In this document: piece by piece, positions 11,261 through 22,100 of the stretch
Layout of the letters: every line of letters starts with the position of its first letter
Numbering within the stretch: the first letter of the stretch is position 1
Position numbers and translations under genes: made by a program
The notes under the pieces: model-generated
Databases searched by the model: none
What the model was told of the DNA's origin: nothing
The model's input: only the letters and a program-made list of their open reading frames with translations
From: Termitomyces sp. T153
Taxonomy: Eukaryota > Basidiomycota > Agaricomycetes > Agaricales > Lyophyllaceae
Reading direction: 5' to 3'
NCBI GenBank assembly: GCA_018296165.2
Contig: JACKQL020000083.1
Location: 1 to 64,000, forward strand
DNA: 64,000 nt

Positions 11261-11489
11261 GTAGTTTTAGTGGTTATTCATCATTCATCATTGCAATATC
11301 ATTATGTTCCTTTGCATTCTGCTGAAGGTGGATCATTGAATTTTGTCAGAGTTTAAGGAAAGAACTCGAGGGGTCACGCTAAGATACTTAAAAAGATGAC
11401 ACACACATCAATCTTTCCTTAACGACTACATCCTTTATGTAACCACGAGCTACGGTCCATGCCTTCGGCACGGGCCTTGTAGCTCTTGC
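11261..11489. other. Intergenic; 3' flank of the dehydrogenase gene
   Basis: Short spacer with no gene. It marks the boundary between unique sequence and the repeat block, which begins with the minisatellite at about 11490. Confidence 0.5.
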
Positions 11490-11691
11490 TAAGTCCCAGA
11501 CCCAACCTCACTTTGTTTGATTAGGTCCTCGATATTCTAACTCAATGTTGAGATCCAGACCCAACCTCACTTTGTTTGGCTAGGTCTTTGTATGTTAATT
11601 CAATGCTAAGATCCAGACCTAACCTCACTTTGTTTGCTTAGGTCTTTGTATTTGTTAATTCAATGCTAAGATTCAGACCCAACCTCACTTT
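11490..11691 (+). repeat. Minisatellite, left half (about 60-bp units)
   Basis: Three and a half imperfect units with the core CCAGACCCAACCTCACTTTG, then TTTGNNTAGGTC and a segment ending TCAATGCTAAGAT. The array stops abruptly at 11691 and resumes in register at 30299, showing that the sequence between was inserted into it. The last 12 bases (11680-11691, CAACCTCACTTT) are repeated at 30299-30310. Confidence 0.9.
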
Positions 11692-12047
11692 TTTTTTGAT
11701 TCTTTGATATCATACACATCACACAGTGTCTTGTTGTATGGTACATTAGAAACTATGTAACTACAAGAGCCATGGAATGCTCCATCCCTCCCACATATGC
11801 AGAGAATGAGTGGGCTGGCTTTCCTTCACCATTTTAGACCATGCCCCCTGTTAAGGCCCTGTCAGGCTAGGAGCATCATGATGTGGGAGTGGTGGCAATG
11901 AGCTGCCTGCTGAGTGGGCAGCTAGGGGTTGAGCAATGCAGTTGTGCACTGGCCCCATAATGGAAATATTGAGACAAAGATCTGGGGGTGGAACAGACTG
12001 GTGCTGACATTAGTAGAAATGTAAGGGGGTAGATGAAATGAGATCAG

Positions 12048-12328
12048 CTAGGCACAAGGTGCTGTTGCATTGCTGGGTGGTGTGTCTGGGGTGAAGTGTT
12101 TAGTTGCATGCAGCAACCTAAACAAATGTTCTAAGGCATCATGTGTTGTTAAGAGGTGGGAGATTGACTCAGCTTTGTACTTCAGCTTCCAGGTGAGGTG
12201 TCAATAGCATTCATGATGGCAATGGGAGCATTCAAGGAGAAGATGGTGAACAGACTTGACATTCAAGTTACTGCAGTATGGACATACTGGCATCTCCAAA
12301 TGGCATATGCAAAAGAGATAGTGGTTGA
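12048..12328 (-). pseudogene. Line-A ORF2, C-terminal segment
   Basis: Continues the Line-A reading frame beyond the Cop-A insertion. The minus strand reads PVCPYCSNLNVKSVHHLLL, then ECSHCHHEC, KYKAESISHLLTTHDALEH and LLHATKHFTP, ending at a stop at 12048. It aligns residue for residue with the end of Line-B (CPHCQGLTVETVQHFLLE, KRKAESIPHLLSAPDALKH). The Cys/His motif is the CCHC-like knuckle found at the end of Tad-type ORF2 proteins. One in-frame stop (after HHEC-Y) is present. The stretch 11698-12047 is the presumed 3' UTR of Line-A and resembles that of Line-B (23510-23853). Confidence 0.8.
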
Positions 12329-12492
12329 TGTTGAGTATAACCAAGCTCACATGATAGTGGAATTGACTGATCAGACATTAAAATTTATTACATTAACTGA
12401 TAGACAGATTTGTCATAGCTACATGCTTCTCAGCACTTGTAAAATCATGTGCTCTGCTTTTTATGCTGGGTTCTCTGTCTGATTTCTCAACA
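12329..12492 (+). repeat. Cop-A 5' LTR
   Basis: 164 bp, TGTTGA...CAACA, collinear with 14164-14327 over its whole length with scattered substitutions, mostly transitions. Confidence 0.9.
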
Positions 12493-12745
12493 CAAGCACT
12501 AAACATCTTGCAAATACCTTGAGTGTCTCACCCCTGCCCCACAAAGGCTGAATTTCATACCCTGCCCTGTGAAGGCCAAATTTCACACCTGCCCCCCAGA
12601 GGCTGAAATCTGTTACCTGCCCCCTGGAGGCTGAAATTGATTTTGCATTGCAAGTGCCAAATCTTGCAGAGACTCTTGAGATCCAACCTACTACTGCTTT
12701 TCTCTTTGCTGCTCTCTATTTCCATTTTCTTTCTTGGTCACCATC

Positions 12746-14121
12746 ATGCCAGATTTAGCACCTATGGATGGTTCTATTTGCTTTCCCCATCTCTCACACA
12801 CAAACTATGTCAAGTGAGCAATGCATATGGAGGCTGTGCTGGTTCATCAGGGGTATTGGGATTTGTTTGAGGAGAAGGTGTTGCTAGGGGATAAGGAAGG
12901 TCCAGTGGTGAAGAGGATCAAGAAGAGGATGGCTGAGGCTAGGGCAACATTGATTCTTGGTGTGGAAGATGCTCAACTTGCCCATATGACTGACCCAAAC
13001 CCCTACACCATCTGGGAGAACCTTGCCAAGGTTCATTGTGCTTGTGCTTTTGGTAGTCACTGTAAGGGTGACCTCTGGAGGCTGTGACTCAATCACACAA
13101 CTGGCAGAGGGAGATCCAAAGGTCTATTCAGTATCTACAAGAAGTTCTAGAGTTCTAGCTACTCACCTGACAGAGGGAGATCCAAAGAGAACAAGTCTAA
13201 GGATCCCCAATGCTAGTGTTTGGAAAATTTACTCTAGAGCTTCTGGGAACAACATCCAACAACAACCAAATCTGGAAACTGATCAAAAAGTGGAAATCCA
13301 TTGTAAATGGTCTCAATCTCCAGACTCCCTGCATGTGACCACATACCAATATAATCAAAAGATAGCTCTTGGTCAAAAGTACTTGTGGTCCAAAGATGGG
13401 AGGCCTACAATGAGTGGTAGGCCTGGAATACAGGAAACAATTCAGGGGTCTGGTAAGAGGCCATGTGGAAGGGGCAACACTTGTCAGAATTGTGGACAGA
13501 GGACTGGTGCAGCATGAGGGCTAGAACTGGGACCAGCAAATAGGAAAAGCAAAGGAGAATAAAGGGAAACCATAAGGAGGGAGAACAGCATAGAGGGGGA
13601 CTGGGACATCCCCTGACAGTCACCTTGCACTCCATTGTGCCTTCATCACTGCTTCTATGAAGGAAGGCCAAACCATGGAGGCCTGGATTGGAGAAGTCTG
13701 CTCTCTTGCCAACTGCCTTACTGCCATCAACATTTCCACTTCTGACAAAGACATCATTGTTGTCCTCACTGCTGGTCTCCCCCCTTCTTATGAGATTGTC
13801 ATCATCCCTCTCAATGCCATCAAACCTGAGGAGCTCACCCTCAACTTTGTCATCACTCACTTACTCAATGAGGAGAGTCATCAGAATCTCACCTGCACCA
13901 CCACCACTACTATGTCAGAGTCAGGAGGAGAAAAGCCTGGTTTGGATGCTATGGCTGCGATAAAGAAGACTAGTTCCACCATGACTTGTTTCTATTGTGT
14001 AGGCATTGGCCATTTCACTGCTTCATGCAAGACTAGGTTGAAGCACTTCAAATTAATTGATGAGAAGTTTGCTGGTTTTGCTATCTTCCCTGAGAATGAG
14101 GAGGAGAACTATGCCTTTTAG
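12746..14121 (+). pseudogene. Cop-A gag (copia-type, UBN2-like) with CCHC knuckle
   Basis: Starts MPDLAPMDG at 12746, then HTNYVK, a stop where the conserved Trp of copia gags is expected, and MHMEAVLVHQGYWDLFEEKV. Later come TIWENLAKVH, TMEAWIGEVCSLANCL and LTAGLPPSYE, then a zinc knuckle CFYCVGIGHFTASC (C-X2-C-X4-H-X4-C) near 13987-14028 and the end at 14121. This is the usual copia Gag order. Frame breaks around 13085 and 13520-13656 make it nonfunctional. The segment 13072-13610 is shared, inverted, with 58480-58975. A true active relative would supply the polymerase. Confidence 0.8.
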
Positions 14122-14163
14122 ATTGAGGGGAAGACTGTCACAAATGTTTTGCTTGAGGGGAAG

Positions 14164-14327
14164 TGTTGAGGATAACCAAGCTTACATTATAGTGGAATTG
14201 ACCAATTGGACATTAAACTTTATTATGTTAACTGATAGACAGATCTGTTGTAGCTATGCACTTCTCAGTGCTTGTAACATTGCATGCTCTGCTTATTACA
14301 CCAGGTTCTCTGTCTGATTTCCCAACA
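14164..14327 (+). repeat. Cop-A 3' LTR
   Basis: Partner of 12329-12492; followed directly by the duplicated GTTGA at 14328-14332. Confidence 0.9.
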
Positions 14328-14332
14328 GTTGA

Positions 14333-15297
14333 GTGATATGTGGCCTGTGTGGAGTTGGGTGAGGAGCACTGAATTGCATCTGGTGCTAGGTGAGGTGCAT
14401 GTACTTCTTTGATGGGAAGGACTGGTTGATAATGTGGATATGTGGGTAGTGAGAAGAGCTCTTCCATCAGGTCCTCCATATTAGGCAGAGGGCTTTGAGG
14501 GCAGATTTCTGGGTGGCCAAAATACTGATGGGGAGGGGGGGGTGGCAAAGCAATGGGAGGAGGAGTTTGACATCACTAGAGTGGCTTTGAGCCACCTGTT
14601 TGGCCAGTTTGTTGGCCCACTCATTGAGTCTGAAGTTAACATGGCCCAGTGTCCAGTGTAGCTGTAGGACAACCACCCCATGGAAGCAATTGACCCACTT
14701 TGTGCCCTTGTGTATGGCTGACTTGTGCTCTCTTGCCCTGACAAGCCTGTCTTGGCATAGGTGGAGGACCTTGACTGCAGAGTGGACCTTGTTGAGGATG
14801 TAGTATGGGGTGGGGGCATTGATTGAGCATTGCCTTGATCACAGCTTGGCTGTTAGTCCCAATGATGGCCCTGGCAGGGAGATTGTGGCCTAGCAATGTC
14901 AGCAGGTACAGTGCTATTACAATACCTACCATCTTTGCCTTATAGACAGTGTGTTGGGACTTGTGGCTGAGATGGTACTGCAGGGACCACTCCTTGTAGC
15001 TGTTGATGTATAGGACTGCTGAGGCACCAATGCCATCCTTGAAACTGGATCTGTTGCAGTAGATAGACATGAGTGTGGCATGGAAGATCTTGTTCATGGC
15101 ATTGAGTGCACTGTCTTTGTCTTCTTCAATGTGAGTTGTGAAGCAGGGCAGGTAGTTGGGGCAGTGCTGAACTGCTTCAATAGTCTCAATGCAGGAAGAG
15201 TCAACCTTGGTCATATGGAAGAGGTGGTCAAGGGGGGAATGGTGCCTTGCAACATATTATCATGCTGCCCTGCACATGAGGGAGTAGAGGGAGTGAG
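14333..15297 (-). pseudogene. Line-A ORF2, RNase H-containing segment
   Basis: Between the Cop-A and Gyp-A insertions. The minus strand reads HSPLDHLFHMTKVDSS, then an RNase H start, SIYCNRSSFKDGIGASAVLY, and HTVYKAKMVGIVIALYLL, with TNSQAVIKAML further on. In active LINE RNase H domains the first motif has Asp (IYTDGS or IYCDGS); here it is Asn. The frame changes after about 14830 and continues decayed to 14333. On the Gyp-A side it joins the 28181 segment as PAS-HSLYSLMCRA across the GTGAG duplication. Confidence 0.8.
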
Positions 15298-16246
15298 TGT
15301 CAGGTTCTGCTGACGATGGGGGCTCAGCTACACTGGCAAATCCTTACTAGGCAGACATGATGTCCTGCGCTTATAACCAAGCATCCGGAATTGGCACAGA
15401 GGGACTTGTGAGGGGGAGCTAGGGAGTGGTCCGAGCAAGTCCGGAGTGGTTCAGGGATGTCTAAGACCAAGTACACTAGTCGTCGAACCTGGATGGGCAC
15501 TGGAACAAGTTCGTGGGTGTGCAAATAGAATGCGGGGTAAGCAGAGGCTTTGTGGTTGATGGGGGCAGAGCTGGAGTTTGACAGGAGATCACCAAGATGT
15601 GAGGGGTTCCTGGGCCAAGCAGGGAGTGAGGTCCAGGGTTGTCATAAGAATGTTTGGGTCATAGTGCACGCATGGAGTTTGTACTGACATTGGAGATGAG
15701 AGGAACTTAGGAAGACAAAGGAAATATACACAGTCAAGACGAGACAGAGACAAGGCAAGACGAGACAGAGAAAAGAGATAGATTCAAAACTAAAAATAGA
15801 GACAGTGACAAGACAAAAGACAAGACATAGGAAACCAGTAAATGCAATATCAAGACTAAAGTACTAGGGGTTACTCTATGACTTATATACCTACTACTGG
15901 GTGGTTCTGGAGGGCAGAGGATATGGTGGCGGGCTTGATGGAACTGCGCAGAGTCGATAGTTGTCAGGTGTGATCTTGGAGCAGGCTGCGGTGACATTCT
16001 GATGGGATCAGTTGGAAAGCGGATCATTCCAGGGTCGGGGGAAGCCTTGGGAGTCTAGGGGAATTCAGGGGATGCATCAACTGCTGCGGAGAAGGCATTG
16101 GAGTTGATCAAGGAGCTGTCAGGGTTTGCTGAGGAAGTGCCAGAGTTGCCCAAAGTGGGTGCAGAGGGTGGGTGAGGGTTGGGGAGTTTGGTGGAGCATT
16201 GGGGGGGCTGGGGGTGATGTTGTGGTCTAGGGAGCAGGTCATGACA
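15298..16246 (-). repeat. Gyp-A 3' LTR
   Basis: 949 bp in minus orientation, starting TGTCATGACC and ending GAACCTGACA, with a TATA-like TATATAAG on the minus strand near 15885. Same family as the LTRs at 17285, 25142, 41105 and 46935. Confidence 0.9.
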
Positions 16247-16260
16247 TCACCCCCCCCTTC
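16247..16260 (-). other. Gyp-A polypurine tract
   Basis: The minus strand reads GAAGGGGGGGGTGA directly before the 3' LTR, the plus-strand priming site. Nearly the same tract precedes the Gyp-C 3' LTR at 46922-46934. Confidence 0.8.
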
Positions 16261-16292
16261 AGCATCAAGACCCTTGAGATGCAGGGCACAGT

Positions 16293-19155
16293 TTGGGGAT
16301 CAGTGGGGTGTGGGAATCAAAGTCGAGCAATATTGATCAGACCACAGTAGCAGCAGCGGCATGGGGAACAAAGTTGAAGCATGGCCGCTGCTCATCAGGG
16401 GGTTCTTCCCAAGTCATTGAAAAGGGTCAGACATACTCTGGGGTTCCCAAACTTTCCCAATGTCATCTTCCACATATTCTCCAGCAGCGTCCCCATCCCC
16501 ATTGGCACATACCTTGACTTCTTCCTTGGAGGACTCTGAGGGTCGGTGAGACCATAGGTGGGTGCAGGCAATGTACTGTAGTTATAAGTACCATCTCTTG
16601 CTTGTCATGGCCAGAGTGCTTGAATAAGTCCTGTCAGAGTTGTTGGCGGAGGTGGCAGGCCCCTCGGGGCTTTTGTTAGGGAAGGCTCCAGCACAGTCAG
16701 TGGGGGAAATGGTCCTCACTTCTCATTCCAGGTCCAGTATTTTCCCCAGGGTGGTCTGCCCCATCTCTACAGGGTTGAGAGTTGTGCAGGCAGACATGAT
16801 GCCTGAGTACTTTGCAGAGGCCATGGGGCAAGCAAGAGGTCTCCTGACATTAGAGTAGTGTCAGGCAGTGGCCCCGGTGTGTCATTGGCATGTCCCTTCC
16901 CTACTGAGCTAACCCACATTTCTAGTGTGCGTCCTGTACCCAGCAGGGTGAACAGTGCAAGTTTGAGGAGCCCATGCCAGGAGTGCGGCGGGACATGTCA
17001 GTGTGTCTCCCATGTTGCTCACAGCACAAGAAGTGCTCTGTCACTCTGAATTGGTGTGCCGCTTGCATTGCAGCAGAGCAGGGGTGGGACCACGAGTGGG
17101 TTGCAGTGCAGTTCGAGGAGGGTCAGAGGGGTAGGGTCTTAGGGAGGGGTTTCAGGGTAGAGGGGGGAGCTGGTGCAAGGTGGCCCCTGATGAAGGTTGG
17201 GCCCCCATGGGGTGGGTGGAGGGAGGGGGCCCCTGCGACACATGAGAAGGGTAAATGGAGGGCATCCCCCTTGCCAGAGGCAGGTGTCACGACCCGCTCC
17301 CTAGACACTGCTCCCAACCCCTCTCAATTTCCCGTCTAACTCCCCTGAACCGTGCCCACACTTTTGCGCCCACACTGGATAACTCCAATGCTTCTCTGGC
17401 AAACCCTGACGGCAACTCCAACACCCTCTCTGTAGCCATCAACACTCCCCCTGAAACCTTCCCCCACCATTCCTTGCCACGTCATACGTTCCTGATCCCC
17501 TACCCTAGTTTACCCAACCCGTCCTGGAGTATCATGATGTCCCCGGAGCGGCCGCGCCCCCAACTGATCCCATCAGAATACCGCTGCAGCCTGACCTTGG
17601 ATTGTACCCAACACCCATTGACTCTGCACAGCTCCGTCAACTCCCGCCACCATATCTGCTGCCCTCCAAGGTACCCAGTAGTTGGTATATAAGTTGTAGA
17701 ATAACTCCTCGAACTTTAGTCTTGATATTACATTTACCGGTTTCCTATGTTTTGTCTCTCATCTCGTCTCTGTTTCTGTCTTTAAGATTTGAATCTATCT
17801 TTTTTTCCTCAGTCTCATCTCATCTCTGTCTTGTCTCGACTGTACATATTTCCTTTGTTCTTCTAAGTTCCTTTTGCTCCCTATGTCAGTACAAACTCCA
17901 CGCATGTGCCACAACCTGAACATTCTTACGACAACTCTGACCCTTGCTCCTTGCCCAGCCCTGGGACCCATCAAGCCCTGGTAATCCCCTATCCAGCTCC
18001 GGCCCCACCCCTATCACCCGAGGAGCCTCCGCTAACCCCGCAATCTATTTGCGCGCCCACAAACTAGCCCTGACACCCACTCTGGGTCAACGACCAGTAC
18101 CTTTGGTCTTAGACTCCTCCGGACCATTCAGGACTTGCTCAGGCCACTTTCCCTAGGACCCCCTCACAAGCCTTCCCCACCTCCGCTCCAACTTTGGACG
18201 CCTGGTTATAAGTGCAAGACATCGCGTCCACCTAGTAAGGACTCACCAGTGTACTGAGCCCCTGTTGTCAGCGGAACCTGACAGCAGGGCCTAACAAGCG
18301 GGCACGGGGGGAGCCAGCAATGGTGGGCCCTCCAGGTCCCACAGTGTATTCCCCAACTTCTGGGGCCTTGGTTGAGCAGTCTGCAGGAGGGTCATGGTTG
18401 GTTGCCAAGGCTTTCCTGTGGCATTGGGTGGCGGAGTTGGAGAGGTTGTTGGCCACACATGGGGAGGAAGTTCATAGGGTGGAGGAGGAGAGAGACAGGC
18501 TTTGGAGGGAGCTGGACAAGGCTCGGAAGGAATGGGACTTGGTGTGTAGGGATAAAGATATCACCATGAGGACCGCCACAGAGTGACTGTCACAGCTTCA
18601 GGAGCTGTGAGCACATATGAGGCCATTGGAGGCATGGGCAGAGGCAGCGGGGCAATGATCGGAGGGGTTGGGGACACGGGGGACTCAGCAGGAGTCCAGT
18701 GCAGAGGTGACCTGAGTGACGGCGGAGAGGGTGTGGTGGTGGGAAGAGTGGCTTGCCAATGAGGCAGCCTTGGGGCAGTGGGGAGTGCTCCATAAGTGCT
18801 CCCTTCATCTCCCATTTACTATGAGCTGATATTTGATTCTGCAGACTGGGCCAGGGAGCACTGCATCCTCCTCAATGGAGCATCAGTGGTGCTGGGGTCC
18901 ATCCATGATGGGTTGGCAAGGATGCCCAGGGATCTCCCACCAGAGTTGGGGCAGGGGGTCATGCAGATGGGGCGTCTGCTGATAGGACATTGGCAGAGGG
19001 TGACAGTGGACCCTGGAGCATGGTGGGAGGTGGTGATGGACATGGCAGAGCTGCTCCTGGGGCATTCCAAAGTTCTGGCAATGGTAGTAGCACAGCTGGA
19101 GGTGGATCTGGTGGGGAGAATAGTGGAGGTGGATTCTGAGGGGGAGGGGGAGTAG
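16293..19155 (+). pseudogene. Antisense accessory gene of Gyp-A: Zn2Cys6-like cluster plus coiled coil
   Basis: Lies between pol and the 3' LTR, on the strand opposite to gag-pol. An intron (16877-16925, GT...CTAAC...TAG) precedes an exon whose first 37 codons (16926-17036) have cysteines spaced C-X2-C-X6-C-X15-C-X2-C-X6-C, the GAL4-type Zn2Cys6 pattern with a slightly long middle loop. Next come AACIAAEQGW, a low-complexity linker, YSPTSGALVEQ, a charged coiled coil (about 18430-18560, ELERLLATHGEEVHRVEEE) and a C-terminal helical part with DLPPELGQGVMQMGRLL. The solo LTR at 17285-18283 cuts the linker, and frame changes occur. Gyp-C carries a homologue (45060-46900) with the same cysteine spacing and intron acceptor. 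A DNA-binding role is inferred from the motif only. Confidence 0.7.
17285..18283 (+). mobile_element. Solo LTR of the Gyp-A/Gyp-C family
   Basis: 999 bp in plus orientation, TGTCACGACC...GAACCTGACA, with TATATAAG at about 17692. It is flanked by a perfect 5-bp duplication, GCAGG, at 17280-17284 and 18284-18288, with no internal region. It interrupts the accessory gene of Gyp-A. It retains more CpG than the Gyp-A LTRs, suggesting a later insertion (inference). Confidence 0.93.
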
Positions 19156-22100
19156 GGGCTTTCTGGATTTCAGTGTCTTGTTGCTCCATGCTCCTCTATT
19201 TCTATATTTTGTATTTGTAGCATTGTTGATATTGGACTCCCTGCACCTCTGCTGAGCATGAGAAGTTTTCAGAATGAGTGAGGGGCAAAGGAAGTGAAAA
19301 CATGTAAGGGGGGTACTCGTGGGAGTTGAATCCCTAATAAATCCAGAGGCAGGGATTATGCCTACTGATGCCATCTGCACTTGCTAGTCCTAGGGGTCCC
19401 GCGGCTTGGTGGGGTATTGTCAATGGAAGTCCTGGAGTTTGTCGAGGGCTCTATCAAGATTTTTCTGGGGCTCCCATGTGTCATCCTCAGGTCTGTAGCC
19501 CTTCCAGCAGACTAAGTACTGGGGTTGTCCACAGACCAAGTGGGAGTCAAGGATCTGGTCGACCTCATAGTGGTACTTGTCCTTGACCTTGATGGGGGGT
19601 GGTCAGCTGGGGCGCTGGCTAGGGAAGGGGTCCGGAGCATGTTTTTTGAGGAGTCAAATGTGGAATACGGGGTGGAGGCCTTTCAAGCCTGGAGGTAGGT
19701 TGAGTTTATAGGCATGTGTGGAGACCTTCGGGAGGACTTTGAAAGGACCAAGGTGTTTGTAGTCTAGTTTGATGGAGGGCCTCTGGGTCTTGAGGTTGTG
19801 TCGATCAAGCCAAACCAAGGTGCCAGGGGGCCAGTCAGGGGTGGGGTCACATTGGGCATTGGCATGTTTGGAGTAGGCTTGATTGGTGATGTTGATCTTG
19901 TCCTGGAGGAATTGGTGAAGGGATCAGAGGTCCTCAGCAACTTTGTGGGCAGCGTGGGAGGGGATGTCCTTCAGGGACAGGGTGAGTCAGGGGTTGTAGC
20001 CTTTGTTGGCATAGAAGGGGGAGACTCTGGTGGCGGAATGGGGTATGTTGTTGTAGGTGAATTCAGCAAGGGGGAGTTCTGCATGCCAGTCATTCTGTAA
20101 ATAGTTAACGTATAGGTGGAGATACTGCTCCAGCATCTGGTTCACTCGTTCTGTTTGTCCATGGGTCTCCGGGTGATAGGTGGTGGAGAGGCTAGTTTTG
20201 ATCTCAAGTGGGTGCATAGCAATTTCCAAAAGTGGGATACAAACAGGGGTCCACGGTCAGAGACGATGTCATCCGGGAGTCTGTGCTTGGAGAATACATG
20301 TTCAAGAAACAGTTTGGCAAACTCCAGAGCATTGTTGGTGGTGTGGCAGGGGATGAAGAGGGCTTGCTTGGTGAGGTGGCAAATGACGACAAGGATTGCG
20401 TTGAAATCTTTAGAGTCAGGGAGTTTGATGATATGATTCATTGATAGGGAGGACTAGGAGCGGTGGCCAATGGGGAGGGGTTTCAATAATCTGTGGGGGC
20501 AGTGATGGGGTACCTTGGCCTGGAGGCAAGGTTCACAGGCCCTTACATATTGCATGATGTCCTTCTTCATTCCTGGCCCAAAGTAAGTCCAGGAGATGAG
20601 TTGAAGGGTCTTACAAATTCCTGGGTGCCCCCAGAGCTTATAGTCGTGGTGCTGCTGGAGTATGTCGAGGCGGATGGATTTGTGGTCTGGAGCATAAAGT
20701 TGTCTACTCTGGAGCAGGAGACAGTGGTCTGGAGACAGCAAAAAGGGATTCTCAGTGCTCAACTTGTTGGGGTTGTTGCAGGAGTCATGCTGGGTGAAGA
20801 AGGAGTCTGGGGGTGAATTTCTGATTTGCTGGAGGATTCCTTCTTCATTTAAAATCAGTATGGCATGTAGATGTTTGGGGGGGATTACCACTCAATGGTT
20901 GAATGTGTTCCATTTGGCTTCAAATGATTTCTTTGGATACATGTTGGATCTTTGAGTGAGGGTGTTGGGCTTTGCACCGAGTCACCCAGGGCAGTAGTGG
21001 ATGGTGAAGTCATACTCCAAGAGGGTTTTGGACCATTGGGCTTGGCAGCAGCTGAGCTGTTTTGTGGTTGTGAAGTATTGCAGGTTGTTGTGGTCAGAGT
21101 ATACTTGGATGCAGTGCAGGGACCCCTTGAGGTATGCCCACCACTAACAGAAGGCTTCAATGATCACAAGGAGTTCTTTGTCATAGATGTTGTAGTTGTG
21201 TTCTGCTGGGATCATTAATTGGGTGTAGAAGGCAATGGGATGGAGATCTTTGCCCCCCAAGTCTGACTGGGAGAGTATCCCAGCAATAGCGTAGTTGGAG
21301 GCATTGCATTCAAGCATGATCAGCAGGGAGGGGTTGAAATGGTGGAGGACCAGAGCAGAGGTGAAGGGCCTCTTCAGGAGGAGGAATATGCTCTGGCACT
21401 TGCTGTCCCAATCCCAAGAGGTGTCCTTCCATGTGAGTCAGTTGAGGGGTTTGGTGATCCCGGAGTAGTTGTTGATGAAATGGCAATAAAAGTTAGCAAA
21501 CCCCAGGAATGACTGTACCTCCTTGACATTCTGCAGTGGGGGCCAGTTGAGTACTGCATGGACCTTGGCAGGGTACATGCGCATGCCATCAGGGGTGATG
21601 ATGACTTCGAGATATTTGACCTCCATCATGTGGAAGGAGCATTTCTTGGGTTTGGCATGAAGGTGGTACTCTCAGAGTTGTTCTAAGATGTGGCAGATGT
21701 GCTCCAGATGCTCTGTTGGCGAATTCAAGTAGATCAGGATGTTGTCCAGGTACACAATAACAAAAACGTCATTCATGTCATGGAAGATGTCATTCATGAA
21801 GTACTGGAAAGTGGTGGGGGAGTTAGTCATTCAGAAGGGCATTATGAGGTACTCAAAGAGGCCATAGTGGGTGCGAAAGGCGGTCTTCCATTCATGCCCC
21901 AGAGCAATCCAGATGTTGTTGTAGCCAGAGCAGAGGTCTATCTTTGTGTAAATCCTGGCACTGCAGAGACAATCAACAAGGTCTCTGATCAAGGGGAGGG
22001 GATACCAGTTCTTTTTGGTGACCTTGTTGAGTCCTCAATAATCCACACAGAGTCAGAGTGACCCATCCTTCTGAAGCCCTTGCCAAGCATGTCATCGAGG

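Larger units (their letters stand above)
12329..14327 (+). mobile_element. Cop-A: gag-only (non-autonomous) Ty1/copia LTR element
   Basis: Two 164-bp LTRs (12329-12492 and 14164-14327) begin TGTTGAG and end CAACA, giving terminal inverted repeats TGTTG/CAACA. The element is flanked by a perfect 5-bp duplication, GTTGA, at 12324-12328 and 14328-14332. The 1.67-kb interior holds only a copia-type gag; there is no protease, integrase, reverse transcriptase or RNase H. It sits in the 3' part of Line-A, whose reading frame resumes on both sides. Confidence 0.9.

Noticed and set aside
11490..11691. CRISPR-like array
   Set aside because: Whole units of about 60 bp are repeated with no unique spacers, and the DNA is eukaryotic.
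17285..18283. LTR at 17285 paired with the LTR at 25142 as one plus-strand element
   Set aside because: The interior (18284-25141) codes on the minus strand, the 17285 LTR has its own GCAGG duplication on both sides, and accessory-gene sequence continues across it.
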